This document shows, one piece after another, positions 25,790-35,319 of a stretch of 64,000 bases of DNA. Made by a program: the position numbers and the translations under genes. Each line of letters starts with the position of its first letter. Within the stretch, counting starts at the first letter, position 1. Source of the stretch: Parvibaculum sp. GTDB lineage: Bacteria > Pseudomonadota > Alphaproteobacteria > Parvibaculales > Parvibaculaceae. A model generated the notes under the pieces. That model saw only the letters and a list, made by a program, of their open reading frames with translations. It did not search any database and had not been told where the DNA came from. The DNA is taken from the NCBI GenBank assembly GCA_030645235.1, contig JAUSMV010000005.1, positions 310,001-374,000 of the forward strand, in the 5' to 3' direction.

Positions 25790-26155
25790 TTATCGCAGGA
25801 AACGCTGAACGGTCTCCAGAAACTGCGTCACGGAGATTGGCTTGGAGATATATGCCTCGCAGCCCCCTTCGCGAATTTTTTCCTCATCGCCCTTCATCGC
25901 AAATGCGGTGACGGCAATAACAGGGATCGAACGAAGGTTATCGTCCTCTTTAATCCACTTGGTAACTTCAAGACCGGAAACTTCCGGCAACTGAATATCC
26001 ATGAGGATAAGATCAGGACGGTTTTTACGGGCAATTTCGAGGGCTTCGATGCCGTCGCGCGTCTGCAACGTCTCGTAGCCATGGGCATCAAGGAGGTCGT
26101 GGAAGAGCTTCATATTCAGCTCATTGTCCTCGACGATCAGCACTTTTTTGGCCAT
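25790..26155 (-). CDS. divK: Single-domain response regulator DivK
   Basis: DivK is a 121-residue receiver-only protein that controls the DivJ/PleC/DivL switch upstream of CtrA. The sequence follows the Caulobacter protein almost throughout: [20 protein letters not shown], phospho-acceptor Asp53 in [35 protein letters not shown], and the conserved lysine in AYISKPIS. Starts eight or three residues upstream are possible, but the chosen ATG gives the standard N-terminus. A perfect CtrA box lies about 120 bases upstream, in keeping with CtrA control of divK in Caulobacter. Confidence 0.97.
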   Translation of the reverse strand: MAKKVLIVEDNELNMKLFHDLLDAHGYETLQTRDGIEALEIARKNRPDLILMDIQLPEVSGLEVTKWIKEDDNLRSIPVIAVTAFAMKGDEEKIREGGCEAYISKPISVTQFLETVQRFLR

Positions 26156-26276
26156 CGCATCCATGCTCCAGAACTCCACTTGTTGCCGAGTCCGTCCGGC
26201 GCGCTCAAAGACTGGTAATATCGAGCACTGGAGATGATTCCCGAGCCCCGCTGACGCCTATATCACTCCAATATCC

Positions 26277-26291
26277 TTAACGACCCTTTAA
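26277..26291. promoter_or_regulatory. CtrA binding site (TTAA-N7-TTAA) upstream of divK
   Basis: TTAACGACCCTTTAA fits the full CtrA consensus, two TTAA blocks separated by exactly seven bases. It sits between the divergent divK (start 26155) and the DUF3572 gene (start about 26440), so it may act on either. The divK side is favoured by precedent in Caulobacter. Confidence 0.75.
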
Positions 26292-26439
26292 GCTCACCCT
26301 CAAAGGCGGCTCAATTCTGCGAAAATTTGCATAAAAACGACCTATGCGGGATACAGAGGTGTGGATATGTGCCCGCTTGCCGCCATATCCAGCTTTGGGG
26401 CCGGAACGAAGTCTAAAACGGGCCGAAAAGGAAGCAACC

Positions 26440-26718
26440 GTGAAAGCTGATCAGGCCGAGTTAATCGCCATACAAGCTCTTGGCCATATCGCGTCCGAGG
26501 AAGAGCTTCTCTATGCTTTTGTGGACATGTCAGGCCTTTCGCCGGACGATCTGCGCGCCCGTGCCGCCGAACCTGAAATTCTGGGCGGCGTTCTCGACTT
26601 TATCCTGATGGACGAACAGCGCCTCATCGCCTTTTGTGAAACTGTAAGACTGCGCCCCGAGATGCCGGGGATCGCCCGCAAACTGCTGCCAGGCGGCGAA
26701 GAGGTACATTGGACATGA
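26440..26718 (+). CDS. DUF3572 family protein
   Basis: This small acidic helical protein of about 92 residues belongs to an alphaproteobacterial family of unknown function. The pattern AIQALGHIASEEELLYAFVD followed by SGLSPDDLRARAAEPEILGG, then VLDFILMDEQRLIAFCE, fits DUF3572. GTG at 26440 has AAGGAAG five bases upstream and gives the family-like N-terminus. A longer frame from 26344 adds 32 non-conserved residues. The stop overlaps the next gene, and the gene starts opposite divK as seen in related genomes. Confidence 0.8.
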   Translation: MKADQAELIAIQALGHIASEEELLYAFVDMSGLSPDDLRARAAEPEILGGVLDFILMDEQRLIAFCETVRLRPEMPGIARKLLPGGEEVHWT

Positions 26719-27446
26719 CTGACACAACCACTCCCGCTCCTGTTGCACCCCAACTGGCCCAGTTGCTCGCGCAGGATCCATTGGCAATCGACCCCGATGT
26801 GGTGCCGCAGATTGAGGCGCTGGAACTTGTGCGCGGTCGCCCACTCATCGTCACCGATTGCGACGAAGTGTTGATACAATTTCTGGTTGGGCTTGAAACC
26901 TACCTGGAAACACAAGGCCTCTGGCTCGATCTGAAAAGCTATGCACTGACCGGCAACATCAAACGTCGCGATACCAACATTGCGCTCGACCCAAGCGACA
27001 TACCGGCGCTAATGAAAGATTTTTTCACGACCTCTACCGGCTCACTATTGCCTGTAGCAGGCGCTGCAGACGCGCTACAAGCCCTCTCCGTCCGCGCGCA
27101 AATTGTTGTGCTAACCAATATACCGCTCGTCGATAAGGAAGCACGTATGCGCAACCTCGTCGCCGAAGGCATGGACTATCCCGTCATTGCCAACAAAGGC
27201 CTCAAAGGCAGCGCTGTACGCATGATGGCGGATCGCGTGGATGCACCCGTCTTCTTCCTGGATGACATCCCGCACAATATCGCGTCCGTCGCTATGGCCC
27301 ACGAACCCTGTCACCGCCTGCATTTTATTGCCGACAAACGGCTTGCGATGCTGATGGGACAATCACCCGACAGCCACTTCCATACGAGCGAATGGACTGA
27401 GGCTCACGCATTTATCACCGCGCGTCTCGACGCGACCGGCCACTGA
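26709..27446 (+). CDS. HAD-superfamily-like protein of unknown substrate
   Basis: This 245-residue protein shows a HAD-like motif I, LIVTDCDEVLIQF near residues 46-58, with the DxDxV form. Motif II is VVLTNIP near 133. A motif IV-like FFLDDIPHNIASV lies near 178-190. It is therefore a probable phosphatase or phosphatase-like protein, with the substrate unknown. It overlaps the DUF3572 gene by ten bases (ATG at 26709 or 26715), and the two often travel together downstream of divergent divK-pleD. It precedes the ROK kinase by nine bases. Confidence 0.75.
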   Translation: MDMTDTTTPAPVAPQLAQLLAQDPLAIDPDVVPQIEALELVRGRPLIVTDCDEVLIQFLVGLETYLETQGLWLDLKSYALTGNIKRRDTNIALDPSDIPALMKDFFTTSTGSLLPVAGAADALQALSVRAQIVVLTNIPLVDKEARMRNLVAEGMDYPVIANKGLKGSAVRMMADRVDAPVFFLDDIPHNIASVAMAHEPCHRLHFIADKRLAMLMGQSPDSHFHTSEWTEAHAFITARLDATGH

Positions 27447-27455
27447 CCGGGACAC

Positions 27456-28358
27456 ATGATGCGTATTGGAATCGACCTCGGCGGCACCAAGATTGAAGGT
27501 GTTGCCCTATTGAATGACGGACGCGAAGTGGCGCGCCAGCGCGTACCCACGCCGCGCAGCAACTATGCTGACACGATCAGCGCTGTCGTTGATCTTGTTA
27601 CGCGTATCGAAACTGAAACCGGCCAGACCGGCACCGTCGGTATCGGCATGCCCGGCGCCATATCGCCCGCGACCGGCCTCATCAAAAACGCCAACAGCAC
27701 GTGGCTGAACGAGATGCCGTTTAACGCCGATCTCGAAGCAGCACTCAAGCGCCCGGTCCGCATCGCCAACGATGCCGATTGCTTCACGCTGTCGGAAGCG
27801 ACAGACGGCGCAGCCGCAGGCGCTCCCTCTGTGTTGGGCGTCATCATCGGCACCGGCGTCGGCGGCGGTCTTGTTATCAACGGACGCTTGCATAGCGGAC
27901 CAAACGCCATTGCCGGCGAATGGGGTCACAATCCTTTGCCCTGGATATTACCCGACGAAATGCCCGGACCCGATTGCTATTGTGGCAAGAAGGGCTGCAT
28001 CGAGGTTTGGAATTCCGGCCCCGCCTTTGAGGCCGAATACAAGAGCATCGAAAAAGAAACGTTGAACGCTACAGAGATTGTCACCGCCGCACGGGCCGGA
28101 CATCGACCTGCCAAATCTGCACTGCGGCGCTATTCTGACCGCATGGCCCGAGCCCTCGCACATGTCATCAATATCATTGACCCGCATGTCATCGTGCTCG
28201 GCGGCGGCATGTCGAATGTCGATGAAATTTATGATGAAATCCCGTCGCGCTGGGGTTCATATGTTTTCTCGGACCGCGTGGACACCAAGCTCGTCCGCAA
28301 CAAGCACGGTGACTCAAGCGGCGTGCGCGGCGCAGCATGGCTCTGGCCGGACAAATAG
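27456..28358 (+). CDS. ROK family sugar kinase, fructokinase-like
   Basis: This 300-residue ROK protein phosphorylates a hexose. The N-terminal phosphate loop [17 protein letters not shown] and the catalytic-aspartate region [13 protein letters not shown] near 108-120 are clear. [20 protein letters not shown] lies near 133-152, followed by the histidine-containing [10 protein letters not shown]. The zinc site [12 protein letters not shown] near 175-186 completes the ROK signature. [10 protein letters not shown] and [14 protein letters not shown] resemble Mak-type fructokinases, but the substrate is an inference. The dinB start is two bases beyond its stop. Confidence 0.92.
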   Translation: MMRIGIDLGGTKIEGVALLNDGREVARQRVPTPRSNYADTISAVVDLVTRIETETGQTGTVGIGMPGAISPATGLIKNANSTWLNEMPFNADLEAALKRPVRIANDADCFTLSEATDGAAAGAPSVLGVIIGTGVGGGLVINGRLHSGPNAIAGEWGHNPLPWILPDEMPGPDCYCGKKGCIEVWNSGPAFEAEYKSIEKETLNATEIVTAARAGHRPAKSALRRYSDRMARALAHVINIIDPHVIVLGGGMSNVDEIYDEIPSRWGSYVFSDRVDTKLVRNKHGDSSGVRGAAWLWPDK

Positions 28359-28360
28359 CT

Positions 28361-29686
28361 ATGACCGACGCAGACCAAAACACTGGAACAGACCTCTCTT
28401 CCGGTTTTTGCCGAGACTGCTATGCGCCTGTCACAACAAACGCCAAACGATGCCCCAACTGCAACCGCCCGCGCCTCGCGCGACATGCCGAGATTCATTC
28501 GCTCGCCATCGCACATCTTGATTGCGATGCATTTTATGCCTCAGTTGAAAAACGCGACAACCCTGAACTGAACGACAAGCCCATCATCATCGGGGGCGGC
28601 AAGCGCGGCGTCGTTTCAACCTGCTGCTATGTCGCGCGCATTCGCGGCGTTCGTTCAGCCATGCCCATGTTCAAGGCCTTGCAGGCTTGCCCAGAAGCCA
28701 TCGTCATCAAACCTGACATGGAAAAATATGCGCGAGTCGGGCGCGAGGTACGCCAGATGATGCGCGACCTGACACCACTTGTTGAACCGCTTTCCATCGA
28801 CGAGGCTTTTCTGGACCTCAACGGCACAGAGCTTTTACATCACGCCTCACCCGCGATCAGCATGGCCAAATTGCAAGCCCGCATCGAAAAAGAAATCGGC
28901 ATCACAGTTTCTGTCGGCCTAAGCTATTGCAAATTTCTGGCGAAGATTGCCTCCGACATAGACAAGCCGCGCGGTTTCTCCACCATTGGCCGCGAAGAAG
29001 CGCTTGGATTTCTCGCGAGCAAACCGATCTCGCTCATATGGGGTGTCGGCAAAGCCTTTGAGGCGAAGCTCGCCCGCGACGGTCTCACGCGCATCGCTCA
29101 GTTACAGCGCATGGAAGAAAACGATCTGATGGCGCGCTACGGCATCATGGGGAGAAGGCTCTGGCGGCTCTCACGTGGGCTTGATGACCGCCATGTGTCG
29201 AGCCGCAACGGTGCCAAGACCATTTCGGCAGAGACCACATTTTTCGATGACATTTCAGATGCCGAAGAACTACGCCGCAAACTTTGGCCGCTCTGCGAAC
29301 GCGTCGCCACACGAGCCAAAACAGCAGGTCAATCCGGCCAGACCGTTGTGCTGAAACTCAAGACAGGCGACTTCAAAAGTCGCACACGCAGCATCACCCT
29401 GCCCGATCCGACGCAACTTGCGGAAGTGATCTTCCGCACCAGCGCCCCTCTGCTTGCCAAAGAAGCCGATGGCACGGCTTTTCGTCTGCTCGGCGTCGGC
29501 ATTTCGCAGTTGCACGACGCCGACTATGCGGACCCGCCTGACATGCTGGACCCCGCAGCCACCCGCCGCGCCGACGCTGAACGCGCGATGGACAAGGTCC
29601 GGGCGCGTTTTGGCCGCGATGCGATTATCAAAGGACGCGGCATGAGAACGGCCAAGAAGCCCGACAAAACCGGAAATGATGATTAG
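28361..29686 (+). CDS. dinB: DNA polymerase IV with N-terminal zinc ribbon
   Basis: This is a Y-family translesion polymerase of 441 residues. The N-terminus carries a CxxC-x12-CxxC zinc-ribbon ([18 protein letters not shown], residues about 17-34), an addition typical of rhizobial DinB. The catalytic core shows [19 protein letters not shown] near 50-68 and [11 protein letters not shown] near 145-155 with the SIDE acidic pair. Two helix-hairpin-helix segments and the little-finger domain follow. It overlaps the convergent eipB gene by four bases at the stop codons. Confidence 0.95.
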   Translation: MTDADQNTGTDLSSGFCRDCYAPVTTNAKRCPNCNRPRLARHAEIHSLAIAHLDCDAFYASVEKRDNPELNDKPIIIGGGKRGVVSTCCYVARIRGVRSAMPMFKALQACPEAIVIKPDMEKYARVGREVRQMMRDLTPLVEPLSIDEAFLDLNGTELLHHASPAISMAKLQARIEKEIGITVSVGLSYCKFLAKIASDIDKPRGFSTIGREEALGFLASKPISLIWGVGKAFEAKLARDGLTRIAQLQRMEENDLMARYGIMGRRLWRLSRGLDDRHVSSRNGAKTISAETTFFDDISDAEELRRKLWPLCERVATRAKTAGQSGQTVVLKLKTGDFKSRTRSITLPDPTQLAEVIFRTSAPLLAKEADGTAFRLLGVGISQLHDADYADPPDMLDPAATRRADAERAMDKVRARFGRDAIIKGRGMRTAKKPDKTGNDD

Positions 29687-30564
29687 CAGCTGCCGGGTTT
29701 GAAATACTCAACGTCTTGCAGCGTGCCTTTGATGCTCGCGTCCTGATAAATGAGTTTCAAAGTACCCATGACGCCGTTTGGAAACGCTGTGTAATCCATT
29801 TCAAAACTGGGCGAAGTATCCGCCGTATCGGTCGGCTCTTCGGGGTTCATGTCAAAATAACTGACATGAACAGTGCGGACCTTCATCTGCGCAAGAGTGA
29901 CGCCTTCGCTTGCATTCTTAATCTGGATGTTACCCGCATCGCCCGGCATTTGCTCACCCTTGGCGATAAAGGCAGTGACGTTGGTTGCGTATTTTTGTGC
30001 ACCGTCAAACAAAAGATTCACATAGGACGGCTGCCCCCGACTAATCGCTTTGCTGAGGCCTGTATTGAAGGCATTAGGAAACTGCAAATCGCCGGGCAGC
30101 TCAATGGGGTCGCCATACTCAAGTTCGAGTATGACTTTGCCGTCGGCGCGTTTAGCCTTGCCGAATTCCTGAGCACCCAAAACGCCGTCAGTATATTCCG
30201 TGCGATCAAAGCGGAACTCATTGCCATCCACCGACTCCCATGCGCTAAGGCGCACATCACTGACTGAGAGCTGCCCCATATCATCGGTGGTCCTAGTCAC
30301 CACACGTTGTTCAGACGTATAGCCATCACAAGACGGGCCGCCGCGCCATTCGAGAACCATGCGTCCTTCAAGGCTGGCGACACCGCCCGCCGAAGAGGCC
30401 TGATCGAGGCTAAGATCATATACCGCGCGATGCGGTTGTTGCTCCACGATGCGCTGACCTGTGCTGACAAAAACCACGACAAAAACCGAAGCCGCCACAG
30501 TCGCCGCTACAGCCACACCTACCGCAGCCATAACTCCTATCGGTCGCATTAAACCTTGCATCAT
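29683..30564 (-). CDS. eipB: Cell-envelope integrity protein EipB (DUF1849)
   Basis: EipB is a periplasmic beta-spiral protein needed for envelope integrity in Brucella. The 293-residue product starts with a hydrophobic signal or anchor ([20 protein letters not shown]). The mature part is rich in beta-strands, has [13 protein letters not shown] near residue 95, and ends in GSC; those two cysteines correspond to the family's conserved disulfide. AAGGTGAG precedes the ATG at 30564. A longer start at 30615 has no ribosome site and would place 17 charged residues before the signal. Confidence 0.88.
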   Translation of the reverse strand: MMQGLMRPIGVMAAVGVAVAATVAASVFVVVFVSTGQRIVEQQPHRAVYDLSLDQASSAGGVASLEGRMVLEWRGGPSCDGYTSEQRVVTRTTDDMGQLSVSDVRLSAWESVDGNEFRFDRTEYTDGVLGAQEFGKAKRADGKVILELEYGDPIELPGDLQFPNAFNTGLSKAISRGQPSYVNLLFDGAQKYATNVTAFIAKGEQMPGDAGNIQIKNASEGVTLAQMKVRTVHVSYFDMNPEEPTDTADTSPSFEMDYTAFPNGVMGTLKLIYQDASIKGTLQDVEYFKPGSC

Positions 30565-30635
30565 ATCTCTCACCTTATCGATCGAAAGGTTGGGGCTTTC
30601 CGTCGCGCGCGCCATCCAGTAAACCAGAGCGTCAG

Positions 30636-30649
30636 TTGAATTACATCAA
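30636..30649. promoter_or_regulatory. FNR/FixK-like box (one mismatch)
   Basis: TTGAA-TTAC-ATCAA differs from the TTGAT-N4-ATCAA consensus by one base. It lies 22 bases before the start of the 2-hydroxyacid dehydrogenase and about 70 bases upstream of the divergent eipB. The N4 (TTAC) equals that of the perfect box at 62513. Confidence 0.4.
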
Positions 30650-30671
30650 GCCAATTATATAAAGCATTCGC

Positions 30672-31625
30672 ATGGCGCCGAAACTCCTTATTACCCGCAA
30701 ACTGCCGCCGGACGTCGAAGCCCGCGCAGCAAAATCGTTCCACATTCAGACAAACCGGAACGATGCCCTGCCCGATCAGGCATCCACTATCACATCTGCG
30801 GTGGGTCATGACGCGATACTCGCCACCGTGACCGATCGGCTCGACGCGACGACAATCGCACAACTGCCGGACAGCATCAAAATCATCGCCAGTTTTTCTG
30901 TCGGCACCGACCATATCGACCTCGCCGCTGCCAAAGCGCGCGGCATTGTCGTGACCAACACACCCGATGTGTTGACCGATGCAACGGCCGATATCGCCTT
31001 ATTGCTTTTGCTCGGCGCGGCGCGCGGGGCAGCCTCCGGCATGTCGGCGATACGCGACAACACATGGGCCAACTGGGCACCGACGGGTATGCTTGGCATA
31101 TCACTCACCGGCAAGCGACTCGGCATTCTCGGCATGGGACGCATCGGGCAGGCGGTCGCCAAACGCGCCCGGGCCTTTGGGATGCATATCCATTATCACA
31201 ATCATCGCGCTGTGAACGGCATAGATAATGCGACTTTTCATCCGACGCTCGAAAGTCTGCTCGACGTTTCGGATTTCTTCTCGATCAACTGCGCCTCAAC
31301 ATCTGAGACGCGCGGCATCATCAATGCGGCAGCACTCGCACAGTTGCCAAGAGGAGCAATCGTCATCAACACGGCGCGCGGCGACATCATTAATGATGAT
31401 GCACTCATCGCCGCTTTGCAATCCGGCCATCTCGCCGCTATCGGTCTTGATGTCTTCAATAACGAACCCCGCATTGACCCGCGCTACCGGACCTTACCCA
31501 ATGCTTTCTTGTTGCCACATCTGGGCAGCGCAACACTCGAAACGCGCAATGCGATGGGCTTTCGCGCGCTCGATAATCTCGACGATTTCTTCGCCGGACG
31601 TCCACCGCGTGATCGTGTGGTCTGA
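30672..31625 (+). CDS. D-2-hydroxyacid dehydrogenase (glyoxylate/hydroxypyruvate reductase-like)
   Basis: This 317-residue NAD(P)-dependent enzyme probably reduces glyoxylate, hydroxypyruvate or a related 2-oxoacid. The Rossmann motif GILGMGRIGQAVAKR sits near 154-168. Catalytic residues are visible: the arginine in INTARGDIIND near 238, the glutamate in FNNEPR near 266, and the histidine in LPHLGSATLETR near 284. Substrate preference cannot be read directly; SFSVGTDHIDLAAAKARGI is typical of the GyaR/GhrB group. Unlinked neighbours suggest a single-gene unit. Confidence 0.9.
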   Translation: MAPKLLITRKLPPDVEARAAKSFHIQTNRNDALPDQASTITSAVGHDAILATVTDRLDATTIAQLPDSIKIIASFSVGTDHIDLAAAKARGIVVTNTPDVLTDATADIALLLLLGAARGAASGMSAIRDNTWANWAPTGMLGISLTGKRLGILGMGRIGQAVAKRARAFGMHIHYHNHRAVNGIDNATFHPTLESLLDVSDFFSINCASTSETRGIINAAALAQLPRGAIVINTARGDIINDDALIAALQSGHLAAIGLDVFNNEPRIDPRYRTLPNAFLLPHLGSATLETRNAMGFRALDNLDDFFAGRPPRDRVV

Positions 31626-31712
31626 CACGCCGCCTGCCCGGCAATACTTTCGTATGACGGCATAATTTGCCGACTAATGGACGTTCATTAATTTAGAAAA
31701 CGGCAGAATCCC

Positions 31713-31748
31713 GGTAAATTACGACTGGCAAGAGCTTTGCAATTTACC
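31713..31748 (+). promoter_or_regulatory. Stem-loop upstream of the GGDEF gene
   Basis: GGTAAATT (31713-31720) pairs with AATTTACC (31741-31748). Inside, GCAA pairs with TTGC directly next to the right arm, leaving a 7-base bulge on the left. It ends 37 bases before the ATG. A second imperfect palindrome, TAATGGACGTTCATTA, lies at 31675-31690. Either could be an operator or a leader structure. Confidence 0.4.
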
Positions 31749-31785
31749 CTGTGACCATTGTCTTTAATGGGCTTAGGGGAACGAA

Positions 31786-32502
31786 ATGAGACGCGAAAAA
31801 ATTGCCATTACGGCTCCAAAGCCGTCAAAGGCTGGTAGCATGTTTGCGGGCACAGACGACGCGACAAACAGATTTCGTCACTTCATCACCGATGAGGGAC
31901 TGAAAGCCCGTCCCGATCGCATTCTGGCAAGCGCATTGAGCTATGCCGTCGAAGCGGAAAGCCGCATCGCTGAACTCAATGCCCGCGTCGCCCAGCTTGA
32001 AAACATGGCGATGACTGACGAACTGACCGGCCTCCTGAACCGCCGTGGCTTTGACAGCATTCTCCAGCGCAATCTGATGAGCGCCGCACGCTATGATGAA
32101 AGCGGCATCCTCGCCTATTTCGATCTCAATGACTTCAAAGGCATCAACGACCGCCACGGCCACTTGATTGGTGACGATGTGCTGCGCGCCGTCGGCCGCC
32201 ATCTCCAGAAAAGCGTCCGCGCCACTGACTATGCGGCGCGTCTCGGCGGTGATGAATTTGCGATCCTCTTCGTTCGCGCCCAACAGATCCCTGCCCGCGA
32301 ACGCGCCCGCCAACTCGTGCGCGGCCTCAACAAGCTGGGATTGTCGTCACCAGCGGGCAAGATCTCTGTGCGTGCCAGCCTCGGCATTGCCTCTTACGAT
32401 GCCAACACAGAAGCACAAGACCTGCTCGAACGCGCCGACCGCGCCATGTATGCCGACAAGAGCAAAGGCAGCCACGCCTCGCGCCTCATCATTAACGGCT
32501 GA
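31786..32502 (+). CDS. Diguanylate cyclase (GGDEF domain protein)
   Basis: This 238-residue cytosolic protein makes cyclic di-GMP. A short N-terminal region ends in a coiled-coil-like SYAVEAESRIAELNARVAQL (about 50-70). The GGDEF domain follows, with DELTGLLNRRGFD near 80-92 and the intact active site RLGGDEFAILF near 160-170. RATD five residues before GGDEF fits the RxxD feedback-inhibition site. There is no receiver or membrane segment, so activation probably depends on dimerisation through the coiled coil. AGGGGAAC lies just before the ATG. Confidence 0.93.
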   Translation: MRREKIAITAPKPSKAGSMFAGTDDATNRFRHFITDEGLKARPDRILASALSYAVEAESRIAELNARVAQLENMAMTDELTGLLNRRGFDSILQRNLMSAARYDESGILAYFDLNDFKGINDRHGHLIGDDVLRAVGRHLQKSVRATDYAARLGGDEFAILFVRAQQIPARERARQLVRGLNKLGLSSPAGKISVRASLGIASYDANTEAQDLLERADRAMYADKSKGSHASRLIING

Positions 32503-32504
32503 TC

Positions 32505-33545
32505 CTAAAGCGGCGTGCCGACCGGTTGCTGCTGCGTGATGCAATGGATAACGCCGCCGCCTGCCGCGATGTCGAGTGACGGCACCTGCACCACTTTGCG
32601 ATCGGGAAATGCGTCCGCAATAATCTTGCGGGCGACTTCGTCATTCGGATCGTCAAATGACGGCATTACAATCCCGCCATTGGCAATATAGAAATTCACA
32701 TAGGATGTTGAAAGCCTGCGCCCGTCACCGCGCGTGAGGTTCCGCTTGGGCTGCGGCACCTCAATAATTTCGAGCTTGTTGCCATGCGCATCTTTCGCCG
32801 CCTCAAGACGCTTGCGATTGTCCTGCATGCGCATCCAGTTGAGATCACTCTTGTCTTCCGGCATATGCAGGATGACGCGACCCGGACCGGCAAAGCAGCA
32901 GATCATATCAACATGGCCATCCGTCTCGTCATCTTCGAGGCCGCGATCGAGCCAGATGATCCGGCGTACACCGAGATGCAGCGCCAGACGTTCTTCGATC
33001 TGCTGCCGCGTCAGTTCCGGATTACGGTTCTCGTTGAGCAAACATTCCTCGGTCGTCAGCAACGTGCCGTATCCATCCGCACAGATGGAGCCGCCTTCAA
33101 GCACCATCGGACCTTCATATTTTTTTGTCCTGGCGTGTTCGAGAATAAGCCCGCCCACTTTAGCGTCATTGTCATGGGGCCAGTAGCTGTTGCCCCAAGC
33201 ATTGAAACGCCAATGAACGCCGGCCGTGTGACCTTTACCATCAATGAGAAAAATCGGACCGGAATCACGTGCCCAGGAATCGTCAATTTCAAATGGCACA
33301 ATCTCAACACCGCGCCCGCATGCGAGCTGGGCCTGCGCCGCGTCCGCCGGACGACAGACCATGGACACAGGCTCGAACTGCGAGATGGCACGCGCGACCT
33401 GCGCATAGGCCATATAGGCCTGCGGCAATTGCTCGCCCCAGACCTCACCGCGTGACGGCCACTGCATCCAGCAACGCGCATGGGGTTCCCATTCGGCGGG
33501 CATGAACAGACCATCATCAGCAGGTGTATGCGCAGAACTTCTCAT
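32505..33545 (-). CDS. aguA: Agmatine deiminase family protein
   Basis: Agmatine deiminase converts agmatine to N-carbamoylputrescine and ammonia. The 346-residue product shows the pentein-fold active-site segments: PAEWEPHARCWMQWPSR near 16-32, DDSWARDSGPIF near 90-101, LEGGSIC near 150, DGHVDMICCF near 210, and the nucleophile cysteine in GGGVIHCITQQQP near the C-terminus. I chose the ATG at 33545 with a GGGAGATC site; a start ten residues earlier is possible. Some relatives act on other guanidines, so activity is inferred. No other polyamine gene is adjacent. Confidence 0.88.
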   Translation of the reverse strand: MRSSAHTPADDGLFMPAEWEPHARCWMQWPSRGEVWGEQLPQAYMAYAQVARAISQFEPVSMVCRPADAAQAQLACGRGVEIVPFEIDDSWARDSGPIFLIDGKGHTAGVHWRFNAWGNSYWPHDNDAKVGGLILEHARTKKYEGPMVLEGGSICADGYGTLLTTEECLLNENRNPELTRQQIEERLALHLGVRRIIWLDRGLEDDETDGHVDMICCFAGPGRVILHMPEDKSDLNWMRMQDNRKRLEAAKDAHGNKLEIIEVPQPKRNLTRGDGRRLSTSYVNFYIANGGIVMPSFDDPNDEVARKIIADAFPDRKVVQVPSLDIAAGGGVIHCITQQQPVGTPL

Positions 33546-33642
33546 TTCGATCTCCCGAAGGGCTTTCACACCCATGAGCCATGTATGCTAGGTATACCTA
33601 CTCGCAATCGCCACGCAACAGTCAGAAACGGGGAGACAAAAC

Positions 33643-34110
33643 ATGGCCGGACGCATTGAAGCACGACTGAAAGAGCTGGGCATTACTTTGCCGCAAGCCG
33701 CCACACCCGTCGCCAATTACGTGCCTTTTGTCATCACCGGAAACCTCGTTTTCATCTCCGGCCAAGGCCCGATGGGCCCAAAGGGTGTTGAATATGCGGG
33801 CAAGCTCGGCCGCGATTTTGACGTCGAGCAAGGCAAGAAAGCGGCGCGTCTCACGGCGCTCAATGTCATCGCTCAACTCAAGAATGCGGTCGGCGGCGAC
33901 CTCGACCGCGTCACCCGCGTCGTCAAACTTTTGGGTTTCGTCAACTCAACGCCGGAGTTCAACCAACAGCCCTTCGTCATCAACGGCGCATCGGATCTGA
34001 TGGTCGAAATTTTCGGCGATGCCGGACGCCATGCCCGCTCTGCCGTTTCCGCCCCGAGCCTCCCCGTTGACATTGCGGTTGAGGTCGAAGCCATCTTCGA
34101 AATCAAGTAA
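33643..34110 (+). CDS. RidA/YjgF family protein (longer subgroup)
   Basis: This 155-residue protein of the Rid family has the VFISGQGPMGPKG segment near 45-57 and an extended C-terminal half (HARSAVSAPSLPVDIAVEVEAIFEI). RidA itself removes reactive enamines from PLP enzymes. Here the canonical RidA arginine of the RP(A)xR motif corresponds to the Arg in HARSAV, shifted as in the longer subgroups. Deaminase activity is therefore uncertain. It is followed after nine bases by the FemAB-like gene and may be cotranscribed with it and the HIT gene. Confidence 0.85.
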   Translation: MAGRIEARLKELGITLPQAATPVANYVPFVITGNLVFISGQGPMGPKGVEYAGKLGRDFDVEQGKKAARLTALNVIAQLKNAVGGDLDRVTRVVKLLGFVNSTPEFNQQPFVINGASDLMVEIFGDAGRHARSAVSAPSLPVDIAVEVEAIFEIK

Positions 34111-34119
34111 ACTCAATTC

Positions 34120-35316
34120 ATGGGTGACGCGGAACAGGCCATCATCAAAGTAGCGCAAGGGCTGGGTGCCGTGGACCCTGCCCAATGGGATGCCTGCGCG
34201 AACCCTGAGGGTGAGCCATACAATCCGTTTCTCTCACATGCTTTTCTGCACGCGCTTGAAGAGAGCGGATCAGCCAACCGGCGCACGGGATGGATGCCCT
34301 ATCATCTTCTGTTTGAAGACGCGACGGGCGTGCTTGCCGGTTGCGTACCGATGTATCTGAAAGGGCATAGCCGCGGCGAATATGTTTTCGACCAAGGCTG
34401 GGCCGACGCATACGAACGCGTGGGCGGCAGCTACTACCCGAAGCTACTGATCGCGGTTCCCTTCACACCGGCAACGGGACCGCGTCTGCTGACCAGACCC
34501 GGTGCGGGACGGGCTGCGGCGGAAGATCAACTGCTTGCTGCTGCACTCGAAGTTGCGCGGCGCACGAATGTCTCGTCGTTGCATTTCAATTTTCTGACGG
34601 AGCGCCAATGGACGCTGCTCGGTGAGCGCGGGCTGCTTTTGCGCAACGATCAACAATTCCACTGGCACAATCACAACTACAAAAATTTCGATGATTTTCT
34701 CGCCGATCTCTCATCGCGCAAACGTAAAATGATCCGCAAGGAACGCGAAAAAGCCTTATGCAACGGCATCGAAGTCGAATGGGTGACAGGCAAAGACCTC
34801 ACCGAATCCCATTGGGATGCCTTCTATGAATTCTATATGGATACCGGCCAACGTAAATGGGGCAGCCCCTATTTGACGCGCGAATTCTTCAGCCTCATCA
34901 ATGAGCGTATGCCGGATGACACGCTGCTCATCATGGCCAAACGCAACGGGCGCATGATTGCGGGCGCATTGAACTTTATCGGTTCGGAGGTTTTGTTCGG
35001 ACGCAACTGGGGCGCGATTGAGCATCATCCGTTCCTGCATTTTGAATGCTGCTACTATCAGGCCATCGACTTTGCGATTGCCAAAGGTCTGAAGCGCGTT
35101 GAAGCCGGCGCACAAGGCGAACACAAATTGGCGCGCGGCTATCTGCCATCAAAAACATTCAGTGCGCATTGGATCGAAAACGAAAGCTTCTCAAACGCGG
35201 TCGCTGACTATCTCAACCGCGAGCGCCAACATGTCGAGCATGATATTGAAATGCTCAGCACCTACTCACCCTTCCGCCACACTGAAAATGCGGACACGCA
35301 AGAGGATGATTTCTGA
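34120..35316 (+). CDS. FemAB-like GNAT acyltransferase (DUF482/PF04339)
   Basis: This 398-residue protein belongs to the peptidogalycan/FemAB-related GNAT group. Landmarks are NPFLSHAFLHALEESG near 27-42, the segment SSRKRKMIRKEREKA near 195-209, and a C-terminal GNAT-like portion with GAQGEHKLARGYLPSKTFSAHW. Relatives are thought to transfer aminoacyl or acyl groups, but no substrate is known for this branch. It lies between RidA and HIT genes with gaps of nine and three bases. Confidence 0.85.
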   Translation: MGDAEQAIIKVAQGLGAVDPAQWDACANPEGEPYNPFLSHAFLHALEESGSANRRTGWMPYHLLFEDATGVLAGCVPMYLKGHSRGEYVFDQGWADAYERVGGSYYPKLLIAVPFTPATGPRLLTRPGAGRAAAEDQLLAAALEVARRTNVSSLHFNFLTERQWTLLGERGLLLRNDQQFHWHNHNYKNFDDFLADLSSRKRKMIRKEREKALCNGIEVEWVTGKDLTESHWDAFYEFYMDTGQRKWGSPYLTREFFSLINERMPDDTLLIMAKRNGRMIAGALNFIGSEVLFGRNWGAIEHHPFLHFECCYYQAIDFAIAKGLKRVEAGAQGEHKLARGYLPSKTFSAHWIENESFSNAVADYLNRERQHVEHDIEMLSTYSPFRHTENADTQEDDF

Positions 35317-35319
35317 CAC

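Noticed and set aside
24851-26218. Long plus-strand frame (455 codons) opposite pleD-divK
   Set aside because: It is the antisense of two clearly conserved genes, rich in His, Arg and Gln with no domain pattern; a codon-bias shadow of GC-rich coding DNA.
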